Shown here in pieces: positions 31,828 through 37,939 of a DNA stretch of 37,939 bases. Position numbers and translations under genes: made by a program. The stretch lies in contig CADBKM010000012.1 of assembly GCA_902795265.1 (NCBI GenBank), positions 1 to 37,939 of the forward strand. Direction: 5' to 3'. The notes under the pieces were generated by a model that was given only the letters and a program-made list of their open reading frames with translations, was not told where the DNA came from and searched no databases. Positions within the stretch are counted from its first letter, which is position 1. Every line of letters starts with the position of its first letter. The stretch is from an uncultured Eubacteriales bacterium (GTDB lineage Bacteria > Bacillota > Clostridia > Peptostreptococcales > Anaerovoracaceae).

Positions 31828-31850
31828 AAAAGCGGGCGATGCCCGCTTTT
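31828..31850. terminator. Bidirectional intrinsic terminator
   Basis: AAAAGCGGGC-GAT-GCCCGCTTTT is a perfect 10-bp hairpin with A and T runs on either side. It serves the plus-strand GNAT gene and the convergent minus-strand thioesterase operon. Confidence 0.9.
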
Positions 31851-31856
31851 AAGTTG

Positions 31857-32588
31857 TTACTTTATTGCTGCCATAAAGCACAACTTGCCGTCTTCATTCA
31901 GCGCTCCGACTTCCATGATGCCGTCTTCGGCCGGACGCTTTACAAAGCTTATGATGTCGCCCTCATAGCACTGCTGTATGAACTGCATGTCGAGTTCCTT
32001 TATATCCATTTCATCTATCTGCGCACTGCTGAAGCACCCGAGCATTGCCCTTACGTAGTTGACGTTGTTCATGTGCCCGCCCCTGTCTATATCAACTGAG
32101 CGGACTTTGTATTCTCCGAGGAGGTCTGCGTCTTCAAAGCTCTTGCTCATTCTTGTGAACGGTATGTCATCAGGAGGCGCCAGTTCGAAGTCGGAATCCG
32201 GATAAAAACTTTCCATGCGGCCGGGTCTGAAATCGTCTCTTCTGAGCGCAGCCCATATGCTTCTTACATATGCGACCTGCTCACCGTTCTGAGTTATTTC
32301 CCAGTCTCTCTCACAGCTTACTTTTTCGGCAGGCTGTATCCAGGTTGTGGACTCAAGCATTTCCTGGACGAGCGGATGGCTGTTGACTTTGATCCTTGTC
32401 TTTGAAACCACCCAGAAAAGCCCCTGCTCTTCGAGTTCGAGAGCTCCTATCCCTACTGAATCCGCATGTATGCCGGCCATATCCTGAAACATGTCGAGCA
32501 TCGCAGGTATGCTCATGCGAGAGTTGCGGTCGCACATGCTCGGCATGACTCTCATATCGAGAGTGAGGCTGCATTTTACTTTGCTCAT
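31857..32588 (-). CDS. Acyl-ACP thioesterase (FatA/FatB family)
   Basis: Hydrolyses acyl-acyl carrier protein to free fatty acid, ending or diverting fatty-acid synthesis. The 243-residue protein contains two hotdog domains. The second includes the conserved DIDRGGHMNNVNYVRAM, with the Asn/His motif of the family active site. GGGAGG lies 7 nt before the chosen ATG, which replaces an in-frame upstream codon. It starts 4 nt after the ROK kinase and is the last gene of the SPFH-LUD-NifX/SlyD-ROK operon. Confidence 0.9.
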   Translation of the reverse strand: MSKVKCSLTLDMRVMPSMCDRNSRMSIPAMLDMFQDMAGIHADSVGIGALELEEQGLFWVVSKTRIKVNSHPLVQEMLESTTWIQPAEKVSCERDWEITQNGEQVAYVRSIWAALRRDDFRPGRMESFYPDSDFELAPPDDIPFTRMSKSFEDADLLGEYKVRSVDIDRGGHMNNVNYVRAMLGCFSSAQIDEMDIKELDMQFIQQCYEGDIISFVKRPAEDGIMEVGALNEDGKLCFMAAIK

Positions 32589-32592
32589 AAAA

Positions 32593-33522
32593 CTACCTCC
32601 CGGCAGCGCTGTCAATGAAATACTTTACAGCACCGACCATACCGGCGTTGTTGCCGAGCTCGGCAGCCTTAAGTTCAAGCCCGTCTATGAAATCGTGCAT
32701 GAGCAGGTCAAACACCTTTTCTCTGAGAGGTCTGATAAGCAGCTCATCCTGTGCGGATACTCCTCCTCCGATGATAACGGAAGCCGGATTGAACACATAT
32801 GCAAGTCCGACGATCCCGTAAGCTATCTCTTTGAGCCATTTATCGAGTATTAGCAGCGCGTACTTATCGTTGTCCGCAGCTGCGTTGAATACCTCGCGCC
32901 CGTTTTCGTACGGCAGTCCTGCGGCTTTAGCCATCCTGACCAGCCCGCTTGTTGAAGCGAATGACTCGTAATGAGAGCTCCAGTCATCGCGCGTAAGAGG
33001 ATATGTATCTGTATGCACAGGAAAATGGCCGATCTCTCCACCGAAACCGCGCGCGCCTTCTATCAGTCTTCCGCCCGATATTATGCCGCCGCCTACTCCG
33101 GTGCCGAGGACCACGCAGATGACATCATCGATGCCCTTCGCGGCGCCCGTCCATGCTTCAGCCAGAGCAACGCAGTTGCCGTCATTGGCGATAGTTGCTT
33201 TTATTCCGTATTTTTCCATCAGCGGCCCTGTTACTTCCGTAAAGGACCAGTTCGGGATGTTGCCGCCGTTTTCGGCAACACTTCCGTTTATGCGGTCTAT
33301 GCAGCCTGCGGATGAAATGCCGATACCCTCAAATGAATGCGCTCCTTTACCGCAGTCTTCGAGCAATCCGTCGATGCCGCGCATCAGAGTCTGCATTACG
33401 GTCTCCTTGCCGCTTCTGTCGATTGGTACTTCTCTGCGCATGCTGACATTCCCGGCATCATCTACGATCCCGAGCTTTATGAAAGTACCGCCTAAATCTA
33501 CTCCTAAATACTGTTTTTCCAT
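32593..33522 (-). CDS. ROK family sugar kinase (glucokinase-like) lacking the zinc motif
   Basis: Phosphorylates glucose or a related sugar with ATP. The 309-residue protein has the phosphate-1 motif YLGVDLGGTFIKLGIV (5-20), catalytic Asp114 in ANDGNCVA, LGTGVGGGI (139-147) and the Glu163/His166 pair in GGEIGH. ROK proteins normally continue with a CxCGxxGC zinc site, but residues 167-190 contain no cysteine (FPVHTDTYPL and onward). The enzyme may therefore be zinc-free or have another specificity. It starts 1 nt after the NifX-SlyD fusion. Confidence 0.88.
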   Translation of the reverse strand: MEKQYLGVDLGGTFIKLGIVDDAGNVSMRREVPIDRSGKETVMQTLMRGIDGLLEDCGKGAHSFEGIGISSAGCIDRINGSVAENGGNIPNWSFTEVTGPLMEKYGIKATIANDGNCVALAEAWTGAAKGIDDVICVVLGTGVGGGIISGGRLIEGARGFGGEIGHFPVHTDTYPLTRDDWSSHYESFASTSGLVRMAKAAGLPYENGREVFNAAADNDKYALLILDKWLKEIAYGIVGLAYVFNPASVIIGGGVSAQDELLIRPLREKVFDLLMHDFIDGLELKAAELGNNAGMVGAVKYFIDSAAGR

Positions 33523-33523
33523 C

Positions 33524-34393
33524 TTAATTTATCTCGAGCATTTCAATCCTGAAGTTGAGTGGTTTGCCTGCCATTTCGTGATTGCAGTCAAAAGTTATAT
33601 TTTCATCATCTACCATTGTGACCAGCGCGTCGAAAGGTCTTCCAAGCTCGTCAGTGAGCATTACCTTGTCGCCCTCTTCGATGCCTTCGAGGCCCTGTAC
33701 AGATGCCTTCTTAACTGTGATGATCATATTAGGATTAGGCATTCCGTATGCGTCTTCCGGCTCAAGGTGCACGTCGATCACGTCGCCTACTGCCATCTCT
33801 GCAACTGCTTTATCAAAGCCTTTGATCATCTGGCCTGTGCCGCAGATGAATTCGAGCGGCATGTCGCGGTCATAAGAAGCATCAAACTGAGTTCCGTCAT
33901 CAAAGGTTCCTCTGTAGTGGACCTTAACTGTCTTACCGACGTTTGTGCCTTCGAAGAAATAGAAAGGCTCGCCGCATCCTGGACATCCGCTGCAGGATTC
34001 AGGGCTGCATCCGCCCTCTCCGCATCCGTGGTCGTGGTCATGATCATGCCCGTGCTCGTGATCGTGGTGATCACAGTTTACGCCTGTATTTACGAGCTCG
34101 CCTGCAAGATAGGCAGCAACTGCTTCATCAGTATTGCCTTCCGCACCTGCACATACTTCGATGCCGGCCTCGGCGAGTGCATCCTGAGCGCCCTGTCCCA
34201 TGCCGCCGCAGATGAGCACGTCGATATCTGCTTCTTTAAGAAGCCATGCCAGTGCCTCATGGCCGACTCCGTTCGAATTCATTACCTCAGATGCAGTGAT
34301 GATACCGTCCTCTACATCATAAACCTTAAAGTTTTCTGTTCTTCCAAAATGCTGGAATACGTTTCCGTCTTCATAAGTAACTGCTACTTTCAT
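33524..34393 (-). CDS. Fusion of a NifX/NifB-type cofactor-binding domain, a His/Cys-rich linker and a SlyD-type FKBP prolyl isomerase
   Basis: Residues 1-105 match the dinitrogenase iron-molybdenum cofactor domain: KVAVTYEDGNVFQHFGRTENF, then DVLICGGMGQGAQDAL. Residues 107-141 are a metal-binding linker with eight histidines (109-122) and six cysteines (107, 124, 129, 134, 137, 140). From about 150 the protein is SlyD: GKTVKVHYRGTFDDGTQFDAS, GTGQMIKGFDKAV and the closing DCNHEMAGKPLNF, including the inserted chaperone flap between. SlyD proteins carry nickel on a C-terminal His-rich tail; here the tail-like segment sits between two domains. The standalone parts are known, but I do not know this three-part order. 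It may handle metals and protein folding together. Confidence 0.9.
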   Translation of the reverse strand: MKVAVTYEDGNVFQHFGRTENFKVYDVEDGIITASEVMNSNGVGHEALAWLLKEADIDVLICGGMGQGAQDALAEAGIEVCAGAEGNTDEAVAAYLAGELVNTGVNCDHHDHEHGHDHDHDHGCGEGGCSPESCSGCPGCGEPFYFFEGTNVGKTVKVHYRGTFDDGTQFDASYDRDMPLEFICGTGQMIKGFDKAVAEMAVGDVIDVHLEPEDAYGMPNPNMIITVKKASVQGLEGIEEGDKVMLTDELGRPFDALVTMVDDENITFDCNHEMAGKPLNFRIEMLEIN

Positions 34394-34424
34394 CTAAATA
34401 TTTTCCTCCGGATTATTATTCGGT

Positions 34425-35054
34425 CTAGAAACCGAGATTATCGTTGACAAGTATAACACTGATTCTGTCTGCATGTCTTGAATATCTTGTTACAAGGAAC
34501 TGGCAGCAGATAGTATCAGGCGACTTGCAGTCCATGCATGAACCGGTCTTTGAGCAAGGCGTCTGAAGTCCGAACCTCTGAGCATTTATCGGAGCGGCCA
34601 CATTGCGTGCCCTCTTCATGGCTCCGTCTACATCCTTGCATACCTTGTTCATTCCTACGATGAAGAGCACCTTTTTAGGCCCGTAAGCGATCGATGATAC
34701 TCTGTTTGAGTTTCCGTCGATGTTCACAAGAATTCCGTCTTCGGTCATTGCGTTGCAGCTTGCAAGGAAGAAATCCGCATCATAAGCTGCAAGCTCTGCT
34801 GCTCTTCTGTCTTCTGCAGCATTTCTGTCGATGAAGTTATACTTATCGGTCTTTACCGCATCAACAAGGCCTATCTCTTCGACGCTTACGCCGCCGCCCA
34901 TGCTGATCGTGCTCCCCTCAGGGATAAGGCCGAGAGCTATGCTGAGCGCTTCTTCTCTGTCATGAGCGTAGTAGCCCTTCATGTTTCTTGACTCAAGCCC
35001 CTTGATGACCTTCTGCGCAAGCAGATCATTTCTCTTTGTGATATTAGCGTTCAT
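34425..35054 (-). CDS. LUD domain protein (lactate utilization-like, DUF162)
   Basis: A 209-residue LUD-domain protein, the same fold as LutC/YkgG. It has LIPEGSTISMGGGVSVEEIG near 43-62 and a C-terminal segment with a cysteine cluster (CSKTGSCMDCKSPDTICC) that could bind an iron-sulfur cluster or zinc. LutA and LutB partners are absent here, so lactate oxidation cannot be inferred. It starts 16 nt after the SPFH gene and lies 31 nt before the NifX-SlyD fusion. Confidence 0.85.
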   Translation of the reverse strand: MNANITKRNDLLAQKVIKGLESRNMKGYYAHDREEALSIALGLIPEGSTISMGGGVSVEEIGLVDAVKTDKYNFIDRNAAEDRRAAELAAYDADFFLASCNAMTEDGILVNIDGNSNRVSSIAYGPKKVLFIVGMNKVCKDVDGAMKRARNVAAPINAQRFGLQTPCSKTGSCMDCKSPDTICCQFLVTRYSRHADRISVILVNDNLGF

Positions 35055-35070
35055 CTCATGTCCCCTTAAG

Positions 35071-36231
35071 CTAAATTATGCTTCTGCGCGTTTCAACATC
35101 TGCCATTATTGCGTCGCCCGTGTCGGCAGCAGAGCGCCCCTCTGCGCTTGTCTCCACCGTTATGCACGGATCAGGATCATTCTTTTTTGCAGGCTTAGCC
35201 GTCTTGTCTACAGGTGTGGAATCACCTATCCCCAGAGATTCGGATACCACGCCGAGTGTGGAGACGACCTTGCCTATATCTGTAGGCATATAGATCTTTG
35301 TAGCTCTGCCGTCAGCAACATCTCTGAGAGCTTCAAGGCCTTTGAGTCTCAGCACGCTCTCATCGATATGCGCTTCTCTGAGTTTTTCAAGACCCTGGGC
35401 CTGAGCCTCGTAGACCAGCCTGATCGACTCGGCTTCACCCTGAGCCAGAGCGATCCTGGCCTCTTTTTCCGCTTCCGCAGCAAGGACCTTGGCCTTTTTG
35501 TCACCTTCAGCTCTGGAAACTACTGCCTCCTGATGAGCCTGAGCTTCAAGAACTGTCTGTCTTCTTTCTCTCTCAGCTCTCATCTGCTTTGTCATGACCT
35601 CTTCAATTGTCGGAGGCGGATCGATATTCTTCAGTTCAACTCTGTTGACCTTGATGCCCCAAGGATCGGTCGCCTCATCAAGAATGGCTTCCATCTGGGC
35701 ATTGATCGTTTCTCTCGAAGAAAGTGTAGTATCGAGCTCCATGCCTCCGATGATGCTTCTGAGAGTTGTCGCGGACAGATTCTGAAGACCTGCGATAGGA
35801 TTCTCAACGCCGTATGTGTACTTCTGAGGGTCAAACACCTTCGAGAACACGACCGAGTCCACCTTTACAGATACGTTATCCTTGGTGATCACAGGCTGAG
35901 GCGGAAAATCAAATACCTGCTCCTTAAGAGAGATCCTGTTTACGATGTTGTCTATGACCGGGATCTTCACATGCAGACCTGCGTACCATACTGTCTTGAA
36001 TTTTCCGAGACGCTCAATTATATAAGCGTGCTCCTGCGGAACGATCCTGATGTTTGCCACGATGATCCAAAGCAGAAGGACCGCTATGCCGAGGTACCAG
36101 TATCCGTTTATAAACGCTCCGGCCATTCCTGCGATCGCAATGATCCCGATCAGCAGTGAAGTTACCGACTGTGAGGATGCCGCAGGGCTTGCTGCAACCG
36201 GTCTGCTTATATTTCTAGGAATATTGCTCAT
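35071..36231 (-). CDS. SPFH domain/stomatin-like membrane protein
   Basis: A 386-residue bacterial stomatin-like (paraslipin) protein, which organises membrane microdomains and often pairs with an NfeD protein. Hydrophobic residues around 26-60 anchor the N-terminus. The SPFH core runs from IRIVPQEHAYIIERLGKF through KDNVSVKVDSVVFSKVFDP, followed by a long Ala/Glu/Gln coiled coil (AEGDKKAKVLAAEAEKEA). The ATG at 36231 is used because GGAG lies 8 nt before it, whereas an upstream GTG is too close to that site. No nfeD is visible nearby. It is the first gene of a five-gene operon. Confidence 0.93.
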   Translation of the reverse strand: MSNIPRNISRPVAASPAASSQSVTSLLIGIIAIAGMAGAFINGYWYLGIAVLLLWIIVANIRIVPQEHAYIIERLGKFKTVWYAGLHVKIPVIDNIVNRISLKEQVFDFPPQPVITKDNVSVKVDSVVFSKVFDPQKYTYGVENPIAGLQNLSATTLRSIIGGMELDTTLSSRETINAQMEAILDEATDPWGIKVNRVELKNIDPPPTIEEVMTKQMRAERERRQTVLEAQAHQEAVVSRAEGDKKAKVLAAEAEKEARIALAQGEAESIRLVYEAQAQGLEKLREAHIDESVLRLKGLEALRDVADGRATKIYMPTDIGKVVSTLGVVSESLGIGDSTPVDKTAKPAKKNDPDPCITVETSAEGRSAADTGDAIMADVETRRSII

Positions 36232-36259
36232 TGTCACATCTCCTTTTCTGATTTATTCA

Positions 36260-36268
36260 TACCATGAT
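36260..36268 (-). promoter_or_regulatory. Candidate extended -10 promoter of the SPFH operon
   Basis: The minus strand carries TGCTAAAAT roughly 40 nt before the SPFH start codon, just downstream of the terminator at 36296-36327. A clear -35 is absent. Position is approximate. Confidence 0.35.
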
Positions 36269-36289
36269 ATTTTAGCACATAAACACGCA

Positions 36290-36327
36290 ACAAAACAGCC
36301 TTGGAGCTTCTATAGACTCCAAGGCTG
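36290..36327 (-). terminator. Intrinsic terminator after the permease remnant
   Basis: CAGCCTTGGAG and CTCCAAGGCTG form a perfect 11-bp stem (36327-36317 with 36306-36296) with a 10-nt loop, followed by TTTTGTTG on the minus strand. Confidence 0.82.
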
Positions 36328-36344
36328 CTCTACGTCAAATCATA

Positions 36345-36520
36345 TTAACGATCAATCCCACAGATGAACATTATCATGATCGGGATGATGGCACGCGCAT
36401 CAAACACGAATTTGACCGGCACCATCGGGCCCGAGTCACCGAGAGAGCAGGCTCCTCCGATAACAAGGATAGGTGTCAGATTGCCTACAAACATCGCGAG
36501 AACGTGCTGCATTCCCAGAA
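36345..36520 (-). pseudogene. Remnant of a nucleobase:cation symporter-2 (uracil/xanthine permease type) gene
   Basis: A minus-strand frame reads LGMQHVLAMFVGNLTPILVI, closely resembling the first helix of NCS2 permeases (usual form LGLQHVLAMF). It then jumps to VFDARAIIPIMIMFIC, which looks like a later helix of the same family, and stops. A real permease has about 430 residues; here about 58 remain, so an internal deletion and loss of both ends is likely. No ribosome-binding site or start codon is evident. The intrinsic terminator downstream may be the old gene's own. Confidence 0.5.
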
Positions 36521-36547
36521 AGGAAAACCCATTGGAAATCCAATGGG
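36520..36547 (-). terminator. Intrinsic terminator after the NlpC/P60-like gene
   Basis: CCCATTGG and CCAATGGG form a perfect 8-bp stem with a 4-nt loop (36547-36528, minus strand), followed by TTTTCCTTTC. It starts about 15 nt after the stop codon. Confidence 0.75.
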
Positions 36548-36561
36548 TCTGTAAGTTTTTA

Positions 36562-37116
36562 TTAATCGTTTGCCACTCCTCCGATATAGCGGATCGCAAA
36601 TTTACACTCCATTACATCCCGGATCGCGATATGCATCCTTTCGAGAGAACAGTCGAGCATTTTCCCGTCACCCAGATATAGCGACGAGTGTATATATCTG
36701 CCGCCTGAGAAATGTGCACAGATATCACCTCTCTGAAGCGATTCCATGACATTTTCGCCTCTGATCAGCAGGATGTCATGCACACCCGTCCGCCTTCGGG
36801 CTATGTCAAGCGCAGCCTCGTAATCAGGCAGTTCAGCGATCCGGTTCCAGTTGGAATCATTGATGACATGAGTATTGCAGTGACACGGGATATGCCCTCC
36901 GTGATGCCAGCATGCAAACGGAACACAGATGCAGTTGCTGCCGTAACGCTTTCCCTCGCGCCTTCGGGAGCATATGGGGCATCTGTGTGTGTAGGGAGCA
37001 AAGATCCTGTATCTGATATAATGCCAGTCCTGCTCTGCAAGCCGGTATGCGTATTCGCATATGGAATCTACGACCTCTGCATTGACTCTTTCTGTACGAA
37101 TGTCAGCTGAATTCAT
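36562..37116 (-). CDS. Putative NlpC/P60-like (papain-fold) protein
   Basis: A 184-residue protein without signal peptide. It has the look of an NlpC/P60 hydrolase. A candidate nucleophile cysteine lies in GSNCICVPFACWHHGG (near 59-74), and a later candidate His lies in RYIHSSLYLGDGKMLDC, matching the HVGIYIGDG strand of the family. CPICSRRREG and the HC-C cluster after it could bind zinc or iron. Such enzymes usually cut peptidoglycan peptides, but the absence of an export signal leaves another role possible. Its start overlaps the MBL gene by 4 nt (ATGA). Confidence 0.55.
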   Translation of the reverse strand: MNSADIRTERVNAEVVDSICEYAYRLAEQDWHYIRYRIFAPYTHRCPICSRRREGKRYGSNCICVPFACWHHGGHIPCHCNTHVINDSNWNRIAELPDYEAALDIARRRTGVHDILLIRGENVMESLQRGDICAHFSGGRYIHSSLYLGDGKMLDCSLERMHIAIRDVMECKFAIRYIGGVAND

Positions 37117-37700
37117 TTCTTTAGTTTTTTGTCATTCACATGGGCGTAATAAATATGCCTTGGGTTATAACTCATCAAAAGGTCCCAATCTCTTTGAAGG
37201 TCCGGATTGACTGAATATGCTGCCAGATAGTCAATCGGTTCCAAATCGCCCACAAAACACTCGCCATCATCAAGAACAACTGAAATGCTGTCTTTGCTGT
37301 GGCTTGGTGTATGCAGAATCTCGCCGCATATACCTATGTTCTCAAGGAACCCCCTGCTCTCTGCACAACTTATCCTGACAGCATTTTTCTCATCAACAGG
37401 CGTGTAAATAAGATGTTTATCTCTGGCAAATATCCTGTCAGAGAAGTGAACAAAATCCTGCTGTACATCCACGATCACGAGTTTTACTCCCCGTCGCTGC
37501 AAATCACCAATAATTCCGATATGATCAGGATGATAGTGCGTAGCAATCACATAGGAAATATCACGGATGGATATATCCGCAGCCTTTATTGATTTGAAGA
37601 ACCTGGACATTGTGCCTGCGTAATCAGTATCTATAAGCAGACTGCCATCCTTTCCCTTCAGGAAGTAAGTATTCGTATTTCCATATTTCAGTATCTGCAT
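37113..37700 (-). CDS. MBL-fold metallo-hydrolase
   Basis: A 195-residue metallo-beta-lactamase-fold protein. The metal motif THYHPDHIG lies near 54-62, another His near LHTPSHSKDSISVV, and the Asp ligand in CFVGDLEP, so two metals are expected. It is shorter than glyoxalase II or ribonuclease members. Only a poor Shine-Dalgarno lies before the ATG. The downstream NlpC/P60-like gene overlaps by 4 nt, so both are probably expressed together. Confidence 0.88.
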   Translation of the reverse strand: MQILKYGNTNTYFLKGKDGSLLIDTDYAGTMSRFFKSIKAADISIRDISYVIATHYHPDHIGIIGDLQRRGVKLVIVDVQQDFVHFSDRIFARDKHLIYTPVDEKNAVRISCAESRGFLENIGICGEILHTPSHSKDSISVVLDDGECFVGDLEPIDYLAAYSVNPDLQRDWDLLMSYNPRHIYYAHVNDKKLKK

Positions 37701-37803
37701 TATTCTGCCAGCTGTTCTTCAGCAAATTGGAATTTGACGATGTCTTTTCTATAGCAACCAGCTCGACAAGCTGCGATTTGTATATCTGTCAAAAAGTATA
37801 GCA
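37701..37803. other. Upstream region of the MBL gene
   Basis: The minus strand contains two extended -10-like elements, TGCTATACT near 37795-37803 and TGCTATAGA near 37746-37754, and a small inverted repeat (CAGCT-TGTCG-AGCTG). No good -35 partner is seen. One of them is probably the promoter of the MBL/NlpC pair. Confidence 0.35.
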
Positions 37804-37828
37804 TAAAAAAGCAGGCGTTGTTGCCTGC
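37804..37828 (-). terminator. Intrinsic terminator after the right-edge gene
   Basis: GCAGGC-AACAAC-GCCTGC (37828-37811, minus strand) with a TTTTTT run directly after. It follows the stop at 37850 by about 20 nt. Confidence 0.85.
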
Positions 37829-37849
37829 ATGCATATGGCAGAAGCTTTT

Positions 37850-37939
37850 TCAAAGGACATTGTTTGGTTTCTTCGCTATCTCCTCTAAAAACGATGCTGC
37901 CTCTGTGGCACCGCCGCAGGCTCGGAAGCTTTCCGATAT
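37850..37939 (-). CDS. C-terminal end of a gene entering from the right edge
   Basis: The last 29 codons of a minus-strand frame, ending in TGA at 37852-37850. The tail begins ISESFRACGGATEAASFLEE. A Gly-Gly-Ala-x-x-Ala-A helix near the end is common in UDP-glycosyltransferase (MGT-type) C-termini, but 29 residues are too few to assign. A strong terminator follows, which supports it being a real gene end. Confidence 0.5.
   Translation of the reverse strand: MSESFRACGGATEAASFLEEIAKKPNNVL

Noticed and set aside
33083-34447. Plus-strand 454-codon frame antisense to the ROK kinase and SlyD fusion
   Set aside because: It crosses two real genes on the other strand and has no motif or ribosome-binding site.

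Overview
The window looks like chromosome of an anaerobic, low-to-mid GC Bacillota, most likely class Clostridia. The reasons are a SCIFF peptide with its radical-SAM maturase, AddA-type (not RecB) recombination, a YicC-Gmk-RpoZ housekeeping run, a FatA-type acyl-ACP thioesterase, cofactor-independent phosphoglycerate mutase, and an oxygen-defence pair (flavodiiron protein plus desulfoferrodoxin). Genus cannot be read from the sequence. No tRNA, rRNA, CRISPR array, insertion sequence or prophage was seen. All genes run on the minus strand except a CsoR-type regulator and a GNAT acetyltransferase.

Layout from left to right (transcription is mostly right to left). 1-3.8 kb: start of an unknown gene, then a probable operon in the order Met-sulfoxide reductase fusion, EamA exporter, DUF2804, sirtuin. 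3.8-5.6 kb: a tyrosine phenol-lyase-like enzyme. Its roughly 225-nt leader encodes a 24-residue peptide with six consecutive tyrosines, followed by mutually exclusive antiterminator and terminator hairpins. 5.6-9.2 kb: addA. 9.3-17.5 kb: a long housekeeping run from rdgB to gpmI. 17.5-19.2 kb: the SCIFF peptide and maturase. 19.2-28.8 kb: a UspA-domain protein, a membrane protein, phosphoglucomutase, a heterodimeric ABC exporter, a LOG protein and glutaminase. 28.9-29.5 kb: a histidine-rich CsoR-family regulator with a candidate operator. 29.5-31.1 kb: O2/superoxide detoxification. 31.2-36.3 kb: GNAT, then an operon of SPFH, LUD, a NifX-SlyD fusion, a ROK kinase and a thioesterase. 36.3-37.9 kb: a permease remnant, an NlpC/P60-like protein, an MBL hydrolase and the tail of another gene.

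The strongest candidates for undescribed biology are three. First, the poly-tyrosine attenuator in front of the tyrosine phenol-lyase-like gene. Second, a SCIFF precursor that carries Ser at both positions (32 and 37) that form the characterised thioether bridge. Third, a free-Met-R-sulfoxide reductase/MsrA fusion whose linker encodes an intact internal ribosome-binding site. Family assignments come from motifs read by eye. No database search or folding program was run.
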